DNA of 64,000 nt from Bartonella sp. TP (GTDB lineage: Bacteria > Pseudomonadota > Alphaproteobacteria > Rhizobiales > Rhizobiaceae): assembly GCF_030406085.1 (NCBI RefSeq), contig NZ_CP129002.1, positions 124,001-188,000 of the forward strand, read 5' to 3'. How positions within the stretch are numbered: the stretch's first letter is position 1; every line of letters begins with the position of its first letter. Of this stretch, positions 9,721 to 18,494 are shown in pieces. The notes under the pieces were generated by a model, which saw only the letters and a list, made by a program, of their open reading frames with translations, did not search any database and was not told the origin of the DNA. A program made the position numbers and the translations under genes.

Positions 9721-10737
9721 ATGAAACCACTAGCAATAAGTGCCGGAGACCCATCTGGAATAGGGTATGAACTTATAATCAAAGCTTGGTTGCAAAAAAG
9801 CAAGCAAGCTTTACCAAATTTTATCGCCATTGGCGATATTAATAGCTTTAAAAAATATGCTACAAGTTACGGACTAGAAGTAAAATTTCATCAGCTTAAC
9901 CTTAAAGAATTAGAGCACAGCCAAATAGACAATTCTAGTTTGCCAATAATACAAGTAGCTAATTCTGTAACTTTTAGCCCCGGCATAGCAAAAACAGAAA
10001 ATGCACCAGCTATTATCGAGGCAATTGAAAAAGCTGTAGATTTGGTGAATAAAAAAATTTGTGGAGCCGTAGTCACCTGCCCCATAGCAAAAAACAATCT
10101 ATATAAGGCTGGCTTTACTTATGCTGGCCATACAGAATTTTTAGCCTATCTAGCCCAGAAATTTGACGCTAATGGCAAAACATTTCTACCAGTAATGATG
10201 TTAAAAGGCGATAAATTAACAACCGTACCAGTTACAATCCATACGTCATTAGCAACTGTGCCAAAACTGCTAACAAAAGAATCCATATTAAACTTAAGCC
10301 GCATAGTACACTACGATATGAAGAAGCGCTTTAATATAAAAAACCCGCGACTTGCTTTCGCTGGACTAAATCCGCATGCGGGTGAAGAAGGCAGCATGGG
10401 GCAAGAAGAACAAACAATTATTACTCCAGCTATCAAAGAATTGCAAAAAGAAAATATCTTAGCCTCTGGGCCGTTTCCAGCAGACAGCTTATTTAATGAA
10501 ACAGCCCGCAAAAACTATGACGTCGCAATATGCATGTATCACGACCAAGCACTGATTCCTATAAAAACCTTGGAATTTGATAGCGCAGTAAACATTACTT
10601 TAGGTTTGCCATTTATCAGAACTTCGCCCGATCATGGTACTGCCTTCGATATAGCAGGAAAAAACTTAGCAAACCCAGCAAGCTTGATAAAAGCTATGCA
10701 AATCGCAGCACAAATGGCCAATATCCAATGCCAATAA
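9721..10737 (+). CDS. pdxA: 4-hydroxythreonine-4-phosphate dehydrogenase
   Basis: PdxA oxidises 4-phosphohydroxy-L-threonine in the DXP-dependent pyridoxal phosphate pathway; PdxJ then uses the product. The 338-residue protein shows the full motif set: ISAGDPSGIGYE at the N-terminus, TCPIAK, AGHTEFLA, metal-binding GLNPHAGEEG, MYHDQALIPIKTL and TSPDHGTAFDIAG. It begins 4 bases after the SurA stop codon and overlaps rsmA by 10 bases, so the three are cotranscribed. pdxJ is not in this window. Confidence 0.96.
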   Translation: MKPLAISAGDPSGIGYELIIKAWLQKSKQALPNFIAIGDINSFKKYATSYGLEVKFHQLNLKELEHSQIDNSSLPIIQVANSVTFSPGIAKTENAPAIIEAIEKAVDLVNKKICGAVVTCPIAKNNLYKAGFTYAGHTEFLAYLAQKFDANGKTFLPVMMLKGDKLTTVPVTIHTSLATVPKLLTKESILNLSRIVHYDMKKRFNIKNPRLAFAGLNPHAGEEGSMGQEEQTIITPAIKELQKENILASGPFPADSLFNETARKNYDVAICMYHDQALIPIKTLEFDSAVNITLGLPFIRTSPDHGTAFDIAGKNLANPASLIKAMQIAAQMANIQCQ

Positions 10738-11585
10738 AAAACTTACCCCCCCTACGCGATATAATTAAAGAATTTAATTTATCCGCAAATAAATCACTTG
10801 GCCAAAATTTTTTGCTAGACAGCAATGTAACAGCAAAAATTGCTAGCCTTGCCGACCCGTTAGAAAATAATTATGTCATAGAAATTGGCCCTGGCCCTGG
10901 TGGGCTAACCAGAGCGCTATTAGACCGCGGGGCCAAAATCATCGCAATAGAAACAGACGAGCGATTTCGCCCTGTTTTAACAAATTTAAGCAAGGCATAT
11001 AATAATAACTTAGAAGTAATCTATGGTGACGCCTTAAAGCAAAACTATAGCGAAATTGCGGCCAAATGCACGACCAAACCAAAAATCATTGCAAACCTGC
11101 CATATAATATAGCAACACAGCTTTTGCTCAATTGGCTAGTACAACCAAGCTGGCCACCATTTTATGAATCACTTATTTTAATGTTTCAAAAAGAAGTAGC
11201 AGAGCGTATCACCGCTCAAGCAGGTCAAAAAGCCTATGGCCGATTAAGCATTTTAGCAAATTGGCGTTGTTATATAAAAATTATCTATAATTTACCGGCG
11301 GCAGCTTTTACGCCACGTCCAAAAGTAGATTCTGCGATAGTACAACTAATACCCAAAACAAAAATTCTTAATTGCAATGTAGAAAGCTTAGAGAAGATTA
11401 CCTTTGCTACCTTTTCGCAAAGAAGAAAAATGCTAAGACAAAGTCTTAAAAATTTAGGCGGCATAAAGCTTATCGAGTCAGCCAAAATAAACCCCGAACG
11501 CCGACCAGAAACGCTAACGCTAGAAGAGTTTGTAGCCCTAGCAAAAAATTGGCAAAAAGCTACTAACCCGCGCTCTTTACCTTGA
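10728..11585 (+). CDS. rsmA: 16S rRNA (A1518/A1519-N6) dimethyltransferase
   Basis: RsmA (KsgA) dimethylates two adjacent adenines in helix 45 of 16S rRNA late in small-subunit assembly. In the 285-residue product, FLLDSNV and IEIGPGPGGLTRALL form the SAM-binding start (motif I), and NLPYNIAT is the catalytic motif IV that binds the target adenine; FQKEVAERI and FTPRPKVDSAIV follow as in other family members. It overlaps the end of pdxA by 10 bases and the convergent gmk end by 23 bases. The pdxA-rsmA pairing is conserved widely in proteobacteria. Confidence 0.96.
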   Translation: MPIKNLPPLRDIIKEFNLSANKSLGQNFLLDSNVTAKIASLADPLENNYVIEIGPGPGGLTRALLDRGAKIIAIETDERFRPVLTNLSKAYNNNLEVIYGDALKQNYSEIAAKCTTKPKIIANLPYNIATQLLLNWLVQPSWPPFYESLILMFQKEVAERITAQAGQKAYGRLSILANWRCYIKIIYNLPAAAFTPRPKVDSAIVQLIPKTKILNCNVESLEKITFATFSQRRKMLRQSLKNLGGIKLIESAKINPERRPETLTLEEFVALAKNWQKATNPRSLP

Positions 11586-12207
11586 GTTTATCTAAAAAAT
11601 CCACTACCCATAAAGCTCGCTTTCGTTTTAGAGTTTCAGCCTCATAAATCGCATTTAATTGTTGATAAGTTTGGTCCAACGTCTCGTTAATCAATACGTA
11701 ATCAAACCTATCGCTATGCTCCATCTCTTTATAAGCATTTTTGATACGCTGCTCTATAACCTCTGCAGTGTCTTCAGACCTATTCATTAATCTTTGACGA
11801 AGATTCTCTATTGATGGCGGCAATATAAAAACAGAGACCAAATGCTCTGGCATATTTTGCTGCAATTGCAGCATACCACAGTAATCTATGTCAAATAATA
11901 AATCTTGCCCGCTATTTATAGAATCCAAAACGGTCTTTGTAAAACTACCATAATAATTTCCATGAACCTCCGCCCATTCAATAAAGGCGCCTTTATCTAT
12001 TAACACCTTAAACTCTTGTACAGTAAAAAAATAATAATCCTGCCCATGTTTTTCACCCCCACGCGGGGCTCTAGTAGTAGCACTTATAGAGATAGTTAGC
12101 GCCAAATTTTCTCGCATCAATCTTGCTAAAGTCGACTTACCTGCTCCCGAAGGTGAAGATAAGACAAAAAGCATGCCTTGTCGTTTTGCCGAAATATTTT
12201 CTATCAT
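11563..12207 (-). CDS. gmk: Guanylate kinase
   Basis: Gmk phosphorylates GMP to GDP in purine nucleotide synthesis. The 214-residue protein has the P-loop SSPSGAGKSTLA near residue 15, the GMP-binding stretch SATTRAPRGGEKHGQDYYF, and the FIEWAEVHGNYYG and DIDYCGMLQLQ motifs (usually D-I-D-W-Q-G; here Y-C-G, a mild change). It starts inside the mltG stop codon (ATGA overlap), so it is translated with mltG, an order typical of alphaproteobacteria. Its 3' end overlaps rsmA. Confidence 0.95.
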   Translation of the reverse strand: MIENISAKRQGMLFVLSSPSGAGKSTLARLMRENLALTISISATTRAPRGGEKHGQDYYFFTVQEFKVLIDKGAFIEWAEVHGNYYGSFTKTVLDSINSGQDLLFDIDYCGMLQLQQNMPEHLVSVFILPPSIENLRQRLMNRSEDTAEVIEQRIKNAYKEMEHSDRFDYVLINETLDQTYQQLNAIYEAETLKRKRALWVVDFLDKLKVKSAG

Positions 12208-13244
12208 GCTCCGCCTCCACTAACTGCCAATTGCTTGGCCGACCTTATAATTTTTTCATGAATACGCAATTTTTTTACCACCAAATTATGATCTTCTAAA
12301 TTAGTAGAAAAAATATGCTTGCCGCTACCGTCAGCAGCAAAATACAAATAGTGGGTTTTTGCAGGGTGCGCCGCAGCCCATAAAGACTTGCGCCCCGGAT
12401 TTGCTATTGCTCCAACTGGCAGGCCAAAAATTTTATAAGTATTATAAGCATTATCATTTGCCAAATCAGAGATATAAATTGGTTCTTTAGGCGGCTTGCC
12501 CTTTCCACCATACCTACCATAAATCACCGTAGCATCTGATTGCAAACGCATATTTTGTGCTAAGCGATTATAAAACACCGAGGCGACCAAAGGGCGCTCT
12601 GCATCTAGGCTAGTTTCTTTTTCTATAATTGAAGCCAAAATTATAAGCTGGTCCGAATCTTTTAGCGGCAATGACATATCTCGATGCTGCCATATATCCC
12701 CGACAAGCTTACGCTGCTTAACCGTTAAGCGGCGCACAAGCTGCTCTCTAGTTTGGCCACGCAAAAACTTTAAGGTATCGGCCAATAAGCTACCTTCTTT
12801 CGGTAAATTTTGTGGCAAATTACCCGTTAAAGCAGCTTCAGATTGCAATTTTTGCATAATCTGCTCTACCGTAAGTCCCTCTGCAATCGTAAAACTACGC
12901 TCAAATAGCTTTCCCGAAATGAGATGTGACAATATATCATGCATAGAGCTGTGCGCTGGAAATTTATATTCACCAGCCCTGAGCTTAAACCCACCGCCAT
13001 ATAAGCGAGCGAATAATTTAAAATAAAAGGCTGATTTAATTAAATTTTCTTTTTTCAGCTGATGCGCAACTACTGCAATATTAGCGCCGTTATTCACCAC
13101 AAAAAAACTATCATATATCGCAGGCCCATCTTGAGCAAAAACCTTATGCCCATAATAAACAACACTACTAACGCAAAGACCTAGAAGCAAAAATAGTATA
13201 GCTAATGGTAAAACAAATTTTTTATACAAAGCCAGCCTTTTCAC
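12204..13244 (-). CDS. mltG: Endolytic peptidoglycan transglycosylase MltG (YceG-like)
   Basis: MltG cleaves nascent glycan strands at the inner membrane and so sets glycan chain length. The 346-residue protein has one N-terminal membrane segment (about residues 9-30), a LysM-like stretch FVVNNGANIAVVAHQLKKE, and the YceG domain with catalytic glutamate in IIEKET near residue 213 followed by VASVFYNRL and LQSDATVIYG. The C-terminal LYFAADGSGKHIFS is also family-typical. The start codon is GTG at 13244. It follows fabF by 38 bases and overlaps gmk by 4. Confidence 0.95.
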   Translation of the reverse strand: MKRLALYKKFVLPLAILFLLLGLCVSSVVYYGHKVFAQDGPAIYDSFFVVNNGANIAVVAHQLKKENLIKSAFYFKLFARLYGGGFKLRAGEYKFPAHSSMHDILSHLISGKLFERSFTIAEGLTVEQIMQKLQSEAALTGNLPQNLPKEGSLLADTLKFLRGQTREQLVRRLTVKQRKLVGDIWQHRDMSLPLKDSDQLIILASIIEKETSLDAERPLVASVFYNRLAQNMRLQSDATVIYGRYGGKGKPPKEPIYISDLANDNAYNTYKIFGLPVGAIANPGRKSLWAAAHPAKTHYLYFAADGSGKHIFSTNLEDHNLVVKKLRIHEKIIRSAKQLAVSGGGA

Positions 13245-13282
13245 ACTTCACTCAACGCATTTATCAGCTAACTATAAAATAA

Positions 13283-14545
13283 TCAAGGCTTGAAGCGCTG
13301 CATAATTAACGAAGCATTGGTCCCACCAAAACCAAAAGAATTAGATAATACAACATTAATTTCGCGTTTTTGCGGCACATGCGGCACTAAATTAATTTTA
13401 GTTTCAACTTCAGGATTATCCAAATTCAAAGTAGCTGGTGCTACATTATCTCGTATAGCTAACACAGAAAAAATAGCTTCTGCTGCTCCGGCTGCACCCA
13501 GCATATGCCCCGTAGATGATTTAGTAGAAGACATAGAAACTCGATCAGCGTGCTCTCCAAACAATCTTTCAACAGCCCCTAATTCAATTATATCAGCCAT
13601 AGTGGAAGTGCCATGGGCATTCACATAATCAATCTTCGCAATATCAAGATTTGCTTTGCGCACCGCCATTTGCATACAACGAAGCGCCCCCTCGCCCTCT
13701 GGCGAAGGCGCAGTAATATGGTAAGCGTCACCTGACAGACCATAGCCAACCAATTCGGCATAAATATGAGCTCCGCGGGCTAAAGCGTGCTCTAATTCTT
13801 CTAAAACTAAAACAGCCGCGCCCTCGCCCATCACAAAACCATCTCGGTCTTTATCGTATGGCCGCGAAGCATTCTGTGGGTCATCATTATGCGACAAACT
13901 CAGCGCCTTACAAGCAGCAAATCCAGCTAGGGAAATTCTATTTATAGGAGATTCGGTGCCTCCAGCTAGCATAACGTCAGCATCACCCATAGCTATTAAA
14001 CGCCCAGCGTCGCCTATAGCATGCGCGCCAGTAGAGCAAGCAGTAACCACCGAATGATTGGGGCCCCGCAATTTATGACGAATCGAAACCTGTCCTGCTG
14101 CAAGATTAATAAGCCGCCCCGGGATAAAAAAAGGCGAAATACGCCGCGCGCCCTTATCGCGCAAGGTATATCCGGCCTCTACAATCCCCTGTACCCCGCC
14201 TATACCAGAGCCAATTAACACACCAGTTTTTATTTGATCTTCATCATTTTCAGGGTGCCAATTAGCATCTTGCAGCGCTTCATCTGCTGCTGCAATAGCA
14301 TATACAATAAAAGGATCCACCTTGCGTTGCGCTGGCGGATCCATATATCTATTCGCATCAAAACTATAAGATAAAGAACTATCTAAAGGTATAGAGCAGG
14401 CTATTTTACATGGTAAGTCTTCTACCTCAAACTGTGTTATACGTTGAGCAGAATTCTCGCCAGCCAGCAGGCGCGACCAGCTATCTTTAACATTGCCAGC
14501 TAGTGGAGACACCAGCCCCAATCCTGTAATAACAACACGCCTCAT
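13283..14545 (-). CDS. fabF: 3-oxoacyl-[acyl-carrier-protein] synthase II
   Basis: FabF elongates fatty acyl chains by condensing malonyl-ACP with acyl-ACP. The 420-residue protein carries the Cys-His-His triad: Cys170 in VTACSTGAH, His in VNAHGTST and His in STGHMLGAAGA. GLGLVSPLAGN at the N-terminus and NSFGFGGTNASL at the C-terminus are classic KAS II elements. It lies about 120 bases downstream of acpP and upstream of mltG. The cluster fabD-fabG-acpP-fabF is the usual type II fatty acid synthesis locus. Confidence 0.97.
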   Translation of the reverse strand: MRRVVITGLGLVSPLAGNVKDSWSRLLAGENSAQRITQFEVEDLPCKIACSIPLDSSLSYSFDANRYMDPPAQRKVDPFIVYAIAAADEALQDANWHPENDEDQIKTGVLIGSGIGGVQGIVEAGYTLRDKGARRISPFFIPGRLINLAAGQVSIRHKLRGPNHSVVTACSTGAHAIGDAGRLIAMGDADVMLAGGTESPINRISLAGFAACKALSLSHNDDPQNASRPYDKDRDGFVMGEGAAVLVLEELEHALARGAHIYAELVGYGLSGDAYHITAPSPEGEGALRCMQMAVRKANLDIAKIDYVNAHGTSTMADIIELGAVERLFGEHADRVSMSSTKSSTGHMLGAAGAAEAIFSVLAIRDNVAPATLNLDNPEVETKINLVPHVPQKREINVVLSNSFGFGGTNASLIMQRFKP

Positions 14546-14665
14546 ACTGCTTGCAGTCCTTTAAAATTTATCTCAAAAGAATAAGCATTATATACTCCCA
14601 TTAGCCGAAAAAGCATATGGGCAAAGACAAACCATAGCGCTGTCTAAAATTATATAAAACCTTAT

Positions 14666-14902
14666 TTAGGCAGAAGCATCTTCGATAAATTTAACAGCGT
14701 CACCAACTGTTAAAATTCGTTCTGCAGCATCGTCAGGAATTTCTATACCAAATTCTTCTTCAAACGCCATAACAAGCTCAACAGTGTCAAGACTGTCTGC
14801 ACCGAGATCATCAATAAAACTTGCGTTATCGGTAACCTTATCGGCATCTACGCCTAAATGCTCCATAACAATTTTTTTAACACGTTCTGCTTTATCACTC
14901 AT
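14666..14902 (-). CDS. acpP: Acyl carrier protein
   Basis: This 78-residue acidic protein carries growing acyl chains on a 4'-phosphopantetheine arm. Ser37 in [12 protein letters not shown] is the attachment site, later supplied by AcpS (also in this window). The frame runs open to an ATG at 14926, but GGAG lies 7 bases upstream of the ATG at 14902, and [11 protein letters not shown] is the usual ACP start, so I chose 14902. A gap of about 190 bases separates it from fabG, enough for its own promoter, which fits the high demand for ACP. Confidence 0.97.
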   Translation of the reverse strand: MSDKAERVKKIVMEHLGVDADKVTDNASFIDDLGADSLDTVELVMAFEEEFGIEIPDDAAERILTVGDAVKFIEDASA

Positions 14903-15093
14903 GTCGTAACTCCGACTCATTTCCAAATTAATATATACAATTAAGTATCAAGTTAAAATAAGATATGATTATAACAAACAATAAATGTCTACACAACCAC
15001 ATCTTGGCGAGAGCTTAACAGCTTAGCTAAGCAAATAACATTTATCTATAAAAAAAGCAACATCTTTTAAACAAAATTACTTTTACTCCACAA

Positions 15094-15852
15094 TTATAAC
15101 ATTGCCATGCCGCCATTTACATGTATAGTTTGCCCCGTTATATATGCTGCTTCTGTGCTCGCCAGGAATATGGCAGCTGCCGCGATATCTATTGGCATTC
15201 CCATCCTTTTCATCGGAATAGAAGCCAAAATACCTTCTTTTTGCTTATCATTTAACTTTTCTGTCATTGCTGATTCTATAAAACCAGGAGCAATACAATT
15301 AACCGTTACATTTTTTGTAGCTAATTCACGCGCCAGAGCCTTAGAAAAACCAATTAGTCCAGCCTTAGTAGCACAATAATTAGTTTGTCCGGGATTTCCT
15401 GTAACTGCTACTACAGAAGTGATGTTTATGATTCTACCAAAACGCTGCTTTAGCATAGACCTAGAAATTTCCTGCGTTAAGCTAAAAACTGCAGACAAAT
15501 TCACGGCTATAATATCGTCAAAATCCTTATCCGACATTCTTATGAACAGCCCATCCCTTGTGATGCCAGCGTTATTTATTAAAATATCTACTCCGCCCAT
15601 ATCTTGCAGAGCTTTGGTGGCAAATTCCTTGGTAGCAACACGGTCTGCCAAATCTGCAGCAAATGTAAAAACTTGCCTATCCGTAATAGACCCAATTTGG
15701 GTCAAACTGTTAGTTAAATTATTCAGCTTCTCTTCGTTGCTACCATGCAATCCAACTATACATCCCTGACTATAGAAATTTTTAGCTAAAGCTTGCCCAA
15801 TACCCCCGGTTGCGCCAGTTATGAGTACTTTTTTTCCAGTTAAATCAAACAT
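15094..15852 (-). CDS. fabG: 3-oxoacyl-[acyl-carrier-protein] reductase
   Basis: FabG reduces 3-oxoacyl-ACP with NADPH in fatty acid elongation. The 252-residue protein is a short-chain dehydrogenase: cofactor motif TGATGGIG at residues 12-19, NNAG at 93-96, and the catalytic Ser146, Tyr159 and Lys163 (SVVAVTGNPGQTNYCATK). The end GQTIHVNGGMAML is typical for FabG. It sits between fabD (31 bases upstream) and acpP. Confidence 0.96.
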   Translation of the reverse strand: MFDLTGKKVLITGATGGIGQALAKNFYSQGCIVGLHGSNEEKLNNLTNSLTQIGSITDRQVFTFAADLADRVATKEFATKALQDMGGVDILINNAGITRDGLFIRMSDKDFDDIIAVNLSAVFSLTQEISRSMLKQRFGRIINITSVVAVTGNPGQTNYCATKAGLIGFSKALARELATKNVTVNCIAPGFIESAMTEKLNDKQKEGILASIPMKRMGMPIDIAAAAIFLASTEAAYITGQTIHVNGGMAML

Positions 15853-15883
15853 TTATTAGTGCTTTCTACAAGGTTACCTTAAA

Positions 15884-16834
15884 TCATAAGTTTAAAGCTT
15901 TTAAGCTAGTTTCAATAGCTTCTGCTTCATATACACTGTAAGCGCTTAGATTCTTATCAATGCGCTTAGTTAATTTAGTTAATATTTGCCCCCAACCTAT
16001 TTCATATAAACTATTTACCCCATTGGCCGCAAACCATTCTATAGTTTCTCGCCACCGAACTCGACCTGTAACTTGTTGTACAAGAAGGTCAACAATTATA
16101 TCTAAGTCCTTTTGCGGACTTACACTAATATTAGGTATCAATTCTATTTTTGGCTCTGATTTAACAACATTAGCCAACGCTTTTTCCATCGTCAATGCCG
16201 CATTGTGCATTAAAGCACAATGAAAAGGAGCCGATACTGCTAAGAAAACAGCTTTTTTTGCCCGCAATTCTTCTTTAGCCAAATTAACAGCAGCGGCAAC
16301 AGCGTCCGCCGAGCCAGAAATAACCAATTGGCCTCCGCCATTATCATTAGCTATTTGACAAACTTGGCCTTTTGTTGCTGCTTTATCGCAAATCATTGCT
16401 AATTCGTTTTCTTCACAGCCAATTATCGCAGCCATAGCCCCTTTGCCAGCCGGAACTGCTTGCTGCATTGCCTGCCCCCTTATACGTAATAATTTTGCTG
16501 TGTCACTTAAGCTAAACATGCCCGCTGCGCACAAAGCAGAATATTCTCCAAGAGAGTGTCCCGCAACAAATTTTACATGCCGCTTTATATCCAGCCCCAA
16601 GCTTTCCATAACCCTTAACACAGCCATAGAAACGGCCATGATAGCTGGTTGCGTATTCGACGTTAAATCTAACTCCTCTTGCGGCCCCTCAAACATTAGC
16701 TGCGACAAATTTTGCCCCAAAGCTTCATCTATTTCTGCAAATACATCACGCGCAACACTGAAATCTGCTGCTAATTTTTTGCCCATTCCTACTGATTGGC
16801 TACCCTGACCAGGAAATATAAATGCTATAGTCAC
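15884..16834 (-). CDS. fabD: Malonyl-CoA:ACP transacylase
   Basis: FabD moves malonyl from CoA to ACP to feed chain elongation. The 316-residue protein has FPGQGSQSVGMG at the N-terminus, nucleophile Ser94 in GHSLGEYSA, and the catalytic His in SAPFHCALM. The start is GTG at 16834 with GAGG seven bases upstream; no ATG fits the conserved start. It follows the PAP2 phosphatase gene by 21 bases and precedes fabG. Confidence 0.96.
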   Translation of the reverse strand: MTIAFIFPGQGSQSVGMGKKLAADFSVARDVFAEIDEALGQNLSQLMFEGPQEELDLTSNTQPAIMAVSMAVLRVMESLGLDIKRHVKFVAGHSLGEYSALCAAGMFSLSDTAKLLRIRGQAMQQAVPAGKGAMAAIIGCEENELAMICDKAATKGQVCQIANDNGGGQLVISGSADAVAAAVNLAKEELRAKKAVFLAVSAPFHCALMHNAALTMEKALANVVKSEPKIELIPNISVSPQKDLDIIVDLLVQQVTGRVRWRETIEWFAANGVNSLYEIGWGQILTKLTKRIDKNLSAYSVYEAEAIETSLKALNL

Positions 16835-16855
16835 AATTACCTCTATGAAAAATTA

Positions 16856-17449
16856 TTATTTATTACTACAAGGCACAAATTTGTCTACTGCAAAAGCGCA
16901 AAAAAGCCCTAAAATCGCGCCACCCAAAATATCAAAAGGATAATGTATTCCAACAAAAATCCGCCCCCAGCATGTTAGCAAAGCTAAAGCAATAGCGACA
17001 TATACTATATTATATGAGTCTTTCTTACATTGCTGATTCTTATAAAGCATATAGCAATAAGCTGCCCATATCGTAGCATGATCGCTTGGAAAAGAAGGAC
17101 TGGCTGTATGCAACAGCAAAGCAATATCAGGATAAACAACAAAAGGACGAGGCCTATGATAAAAGCAACCAAACAAAAAAGAAAGCAGCAAAGCAATGCC
17201 AATGGATAATAAAATTTTTGCCACTAGCGGCGAAACAAGTCGTCGAAATCTGCAGCCTTCTGCTGCTATGGTAGAGCTGCTGGTTAGCCAATTAATGCTC
17301 AACCACAAAAGATGCAAGGGGATAAAATATGTAAGCCATTTTGCGCATATTATAGCAAAAAAGAATAGACCGTGGGGAACTATTGCCCCCGGATACATAT
17401 ATTTACCAGCCATATGTAGCAATAAAAAATTATCTATATTTGTTAACAT
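16856..17449 (-). CDS. PAP2-superfamily membrane phosphatase
   Basis: The 197-residue membrane protein has the three PAP2 active-site motifs: KxxxxxRP-like YHRPRPF, PSFPSDHA and RIFVGIHYPFD, placed between about five to six membrane segments. Such enzymes hydrolyse lipid phosphates at the membrane face; BcrC-type undecaprenyl pyrophosphatase and LpxE-type lipid A phosphatase are both plausible, and sequence alone does not decide. It is the first gene of the minus-strand run into fabD, 21 bases apart, which points to an envelope role. I do not recall this gene as a usual partner of fabD in related bacteria. Confidence 0.85.
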   Translation of the reverse strand: MLTNIDNFLLLHMAGKYMYPGAIVPHGLFFFAIICAKWLTYFIPLHLLWLSINWLTSSSTIAAEGCRFRRLVSPLVAKILLSIGIALLLSFLFGCFYHRPRPFVVYPDIALLLHTASPSFPSDHATIWAAYCYMLYKNQQCKKDSYNIVYVAIALALLTCWGRIFVGIHYPFDILGGAILGLFCAFAVDKFVPCSNK

Positions 17450-17747
17450 AATCTCATTCTTTAAAAATTAATCGACTAAAGCAACATATAAAAAAATATC
17501 CACATTTACAATTCAAAAGTTAAAATTAAGCTTGTAAAACTTTTAACAATGTAGTAGAAGAAAAATTAATGATTAAGTTTGGCTGGGGGCTGAACGGAGG
17601 CGCATTTTGTGTATGGGCATAAAGCTCACTTCCTCCCTTGTCTCCGCTCTCGATTGTCTCAAGCATTATCCTTTCTTCAATTATCAGGAGACGGAAGTGA
17701 GGCTTAGCGCTAAGTTTAATTAGATTAGTTTGAAGAAAGGTAAAACT
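17450..17747. other. Divergent intergenic region between PAP2 and rpsF
   Basis: These 298 bases separate the minus-strand PAP2/fab run from the plus-strand ribosomal protein operon and must hold promoters for both. The half next to the PAP2 gene is very AT-rich; the half next to rpsF is more G-rich and contains the long hairpin described separately (17624-17701). I see no credible open reading frame and could not settle on a promoter. Confidence 0.6.
17624..17701 (+). promoter_or_regulatory. Long imperfect hairpin in the rpsF leader
   Basis: Bases 17625-17633 (CTCACTTCC) are the exact reverse complement of 17693-17701, and 17640-17645 (GTCTCC) of 17687-17692. The result is a 15-base-pair stem interrupted by a 6-base bulge (17634-17639) on one side only, with a 41-base loop. 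It ends 46 bases before the rpsF ATG. Autoregulation of rpsF operons by the S6:S18 complex through a leader hairpin is known in many bacteria; whether this is that element is inference, because the exposed CCG expected of it is only loosely matched (CCG at 17644-17646). Confidence 0.5.
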
Positions 17748-18158
17748 ATGGCACTTTATGAACATATTTTCATGGCTAGGCAAGACATCACGCAGCAGCA
17801 AGTCGACCAGCTGATTAGCAATTATAAAGAGGTAATAACTTCTAACGGCGGCAAAGTTGGTAGGGTAGAATATTGGGGCCTGCGTACCCTAGCCTATCGT
17901 ATTAATAAAAACCGCAAAGCGCATTATGTATTAATGGATCTAGATGCTGAAGCCCCTGTAATTGCAGAACTAGAGCGCCAAATGCGATTAAATGAGGATA
18001 TTTTGCGTTATATGACCGTTCGCGTTAAAGAGCATGAAAAGGGCCCCTCTGTGGTGCTAGCTAAGCGAGATAAGGATGAATATAATTTTAAATCTGACGA
18101 CCGCTTTCGTCCATCTCGCCAAGACATTAATACAACCGCAATGCAAGGAGATCTGTAA
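17748..18158 (+). CDS. rpsF: 30S ribosomal protein S6
   Basis: S6 pairs with S18 on the platform of the small ribosomal subunit. The 136-residue protein begins [14 protein letters not shown] and contains [19 protein letters not shown] and LRYMTVRV, all typical of S6, with the longer charged tail seen in alphaproteobacteria. A TTG eighteen bases upstream is in frame, but AAGAAAGG lies just before the ATG at 17748, which decides the start. Its stop overlaps the rpsR ATG (TAATG), coupling the partners. Confidence 0.97.
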   Translation: MALYEHIFMARQDITQQQVDQLISNYKEVITSNGGKVGRVEYWGLRTLAYRINKNRKAHYVLMDLDAEAPVIAELERQMRLNEDILRYMTVRVKEHEKGPSVVLAKRDKDEYNFKSDDRFRPSRQDINTTAMQGDL

Positions 18159-18406
18159 TGTCAGCAACTACTAGTTCCACCATACGCAGAGCTTTTATAC
18201 GTCGTCGTAAAAGTTGCCCTTTCAGCGCTGAAAATGCACCCAAAATTGACTATAAAGATGTAAAGCTATTGCAAAAATATATTTCAGAACGTGGCAAAAT
18301 TGTGCCTTCACGCATAACAGCTGTAGCACATAAGCATCAACGCGAATTAGCCCAAGCAATCAAGCGTGCGCGCTTTTTGGCCTTACTACCTTATGTAGTA
18401 AAATAA
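18158..18406 (+). CDS. rpsR: 30S ribosomal protein S18
   Basis: S18 forms a heterodimer with S6 on the 30S platform. The 82-residue basic protein contains [28 protein letters not shown] and the S18 signature [21 protein letters not shown]. The ATG overlaps the last base of the rpsF stop codon. A 12-base-pair hairpin lies 15 bases after its stop codon, between it and the DUF2232 gene. Confidence 0.97.
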   Translation: MSATTSSTIRRAFIRRRKSCPFSAENAPKIDYKDVKLLQKYISERGKIVPSRITAVAHKHQRELAQAIKRARFLALLPYVVK

Positions 18407-18420
18407 CATATTGTTATATT

Positions 18421-18448
18421 TTTAAGTCAGCAAAAATGCTGACTTAAA
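18421..18448 (+). other. Intercistronic 12-bp hairpin after rpsR
   Basis: TTTAAGTCAGCA at 18421-18432 is followed by a four-A loop and its exact complement at 18437-18448. No run of T follows on either strand, so it is not a standard intrinsic terminator. Placed between highly expressed S18 and a membrane protein gene, it could stabilise or process the upstream mRNA end. Confidence 0.6.
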
Positions 18449-18494
18449 AGTTGAGTATATTCTCTAACTGCAATTTAAGCAGGACAGCAAATTA

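Noticed and set aside
17530-17801. Minus-strand frame through the rpsF leader
   Set aside because: It runs across the hairpin and the start of rpsF, lacks family features, and is better explained by the leader structure.
18421-18448. Intrinsic terminator after rpsR
   Set aside because: The stem is good but no T run follows on either strand; it is listed as a hairpin of unknown role.
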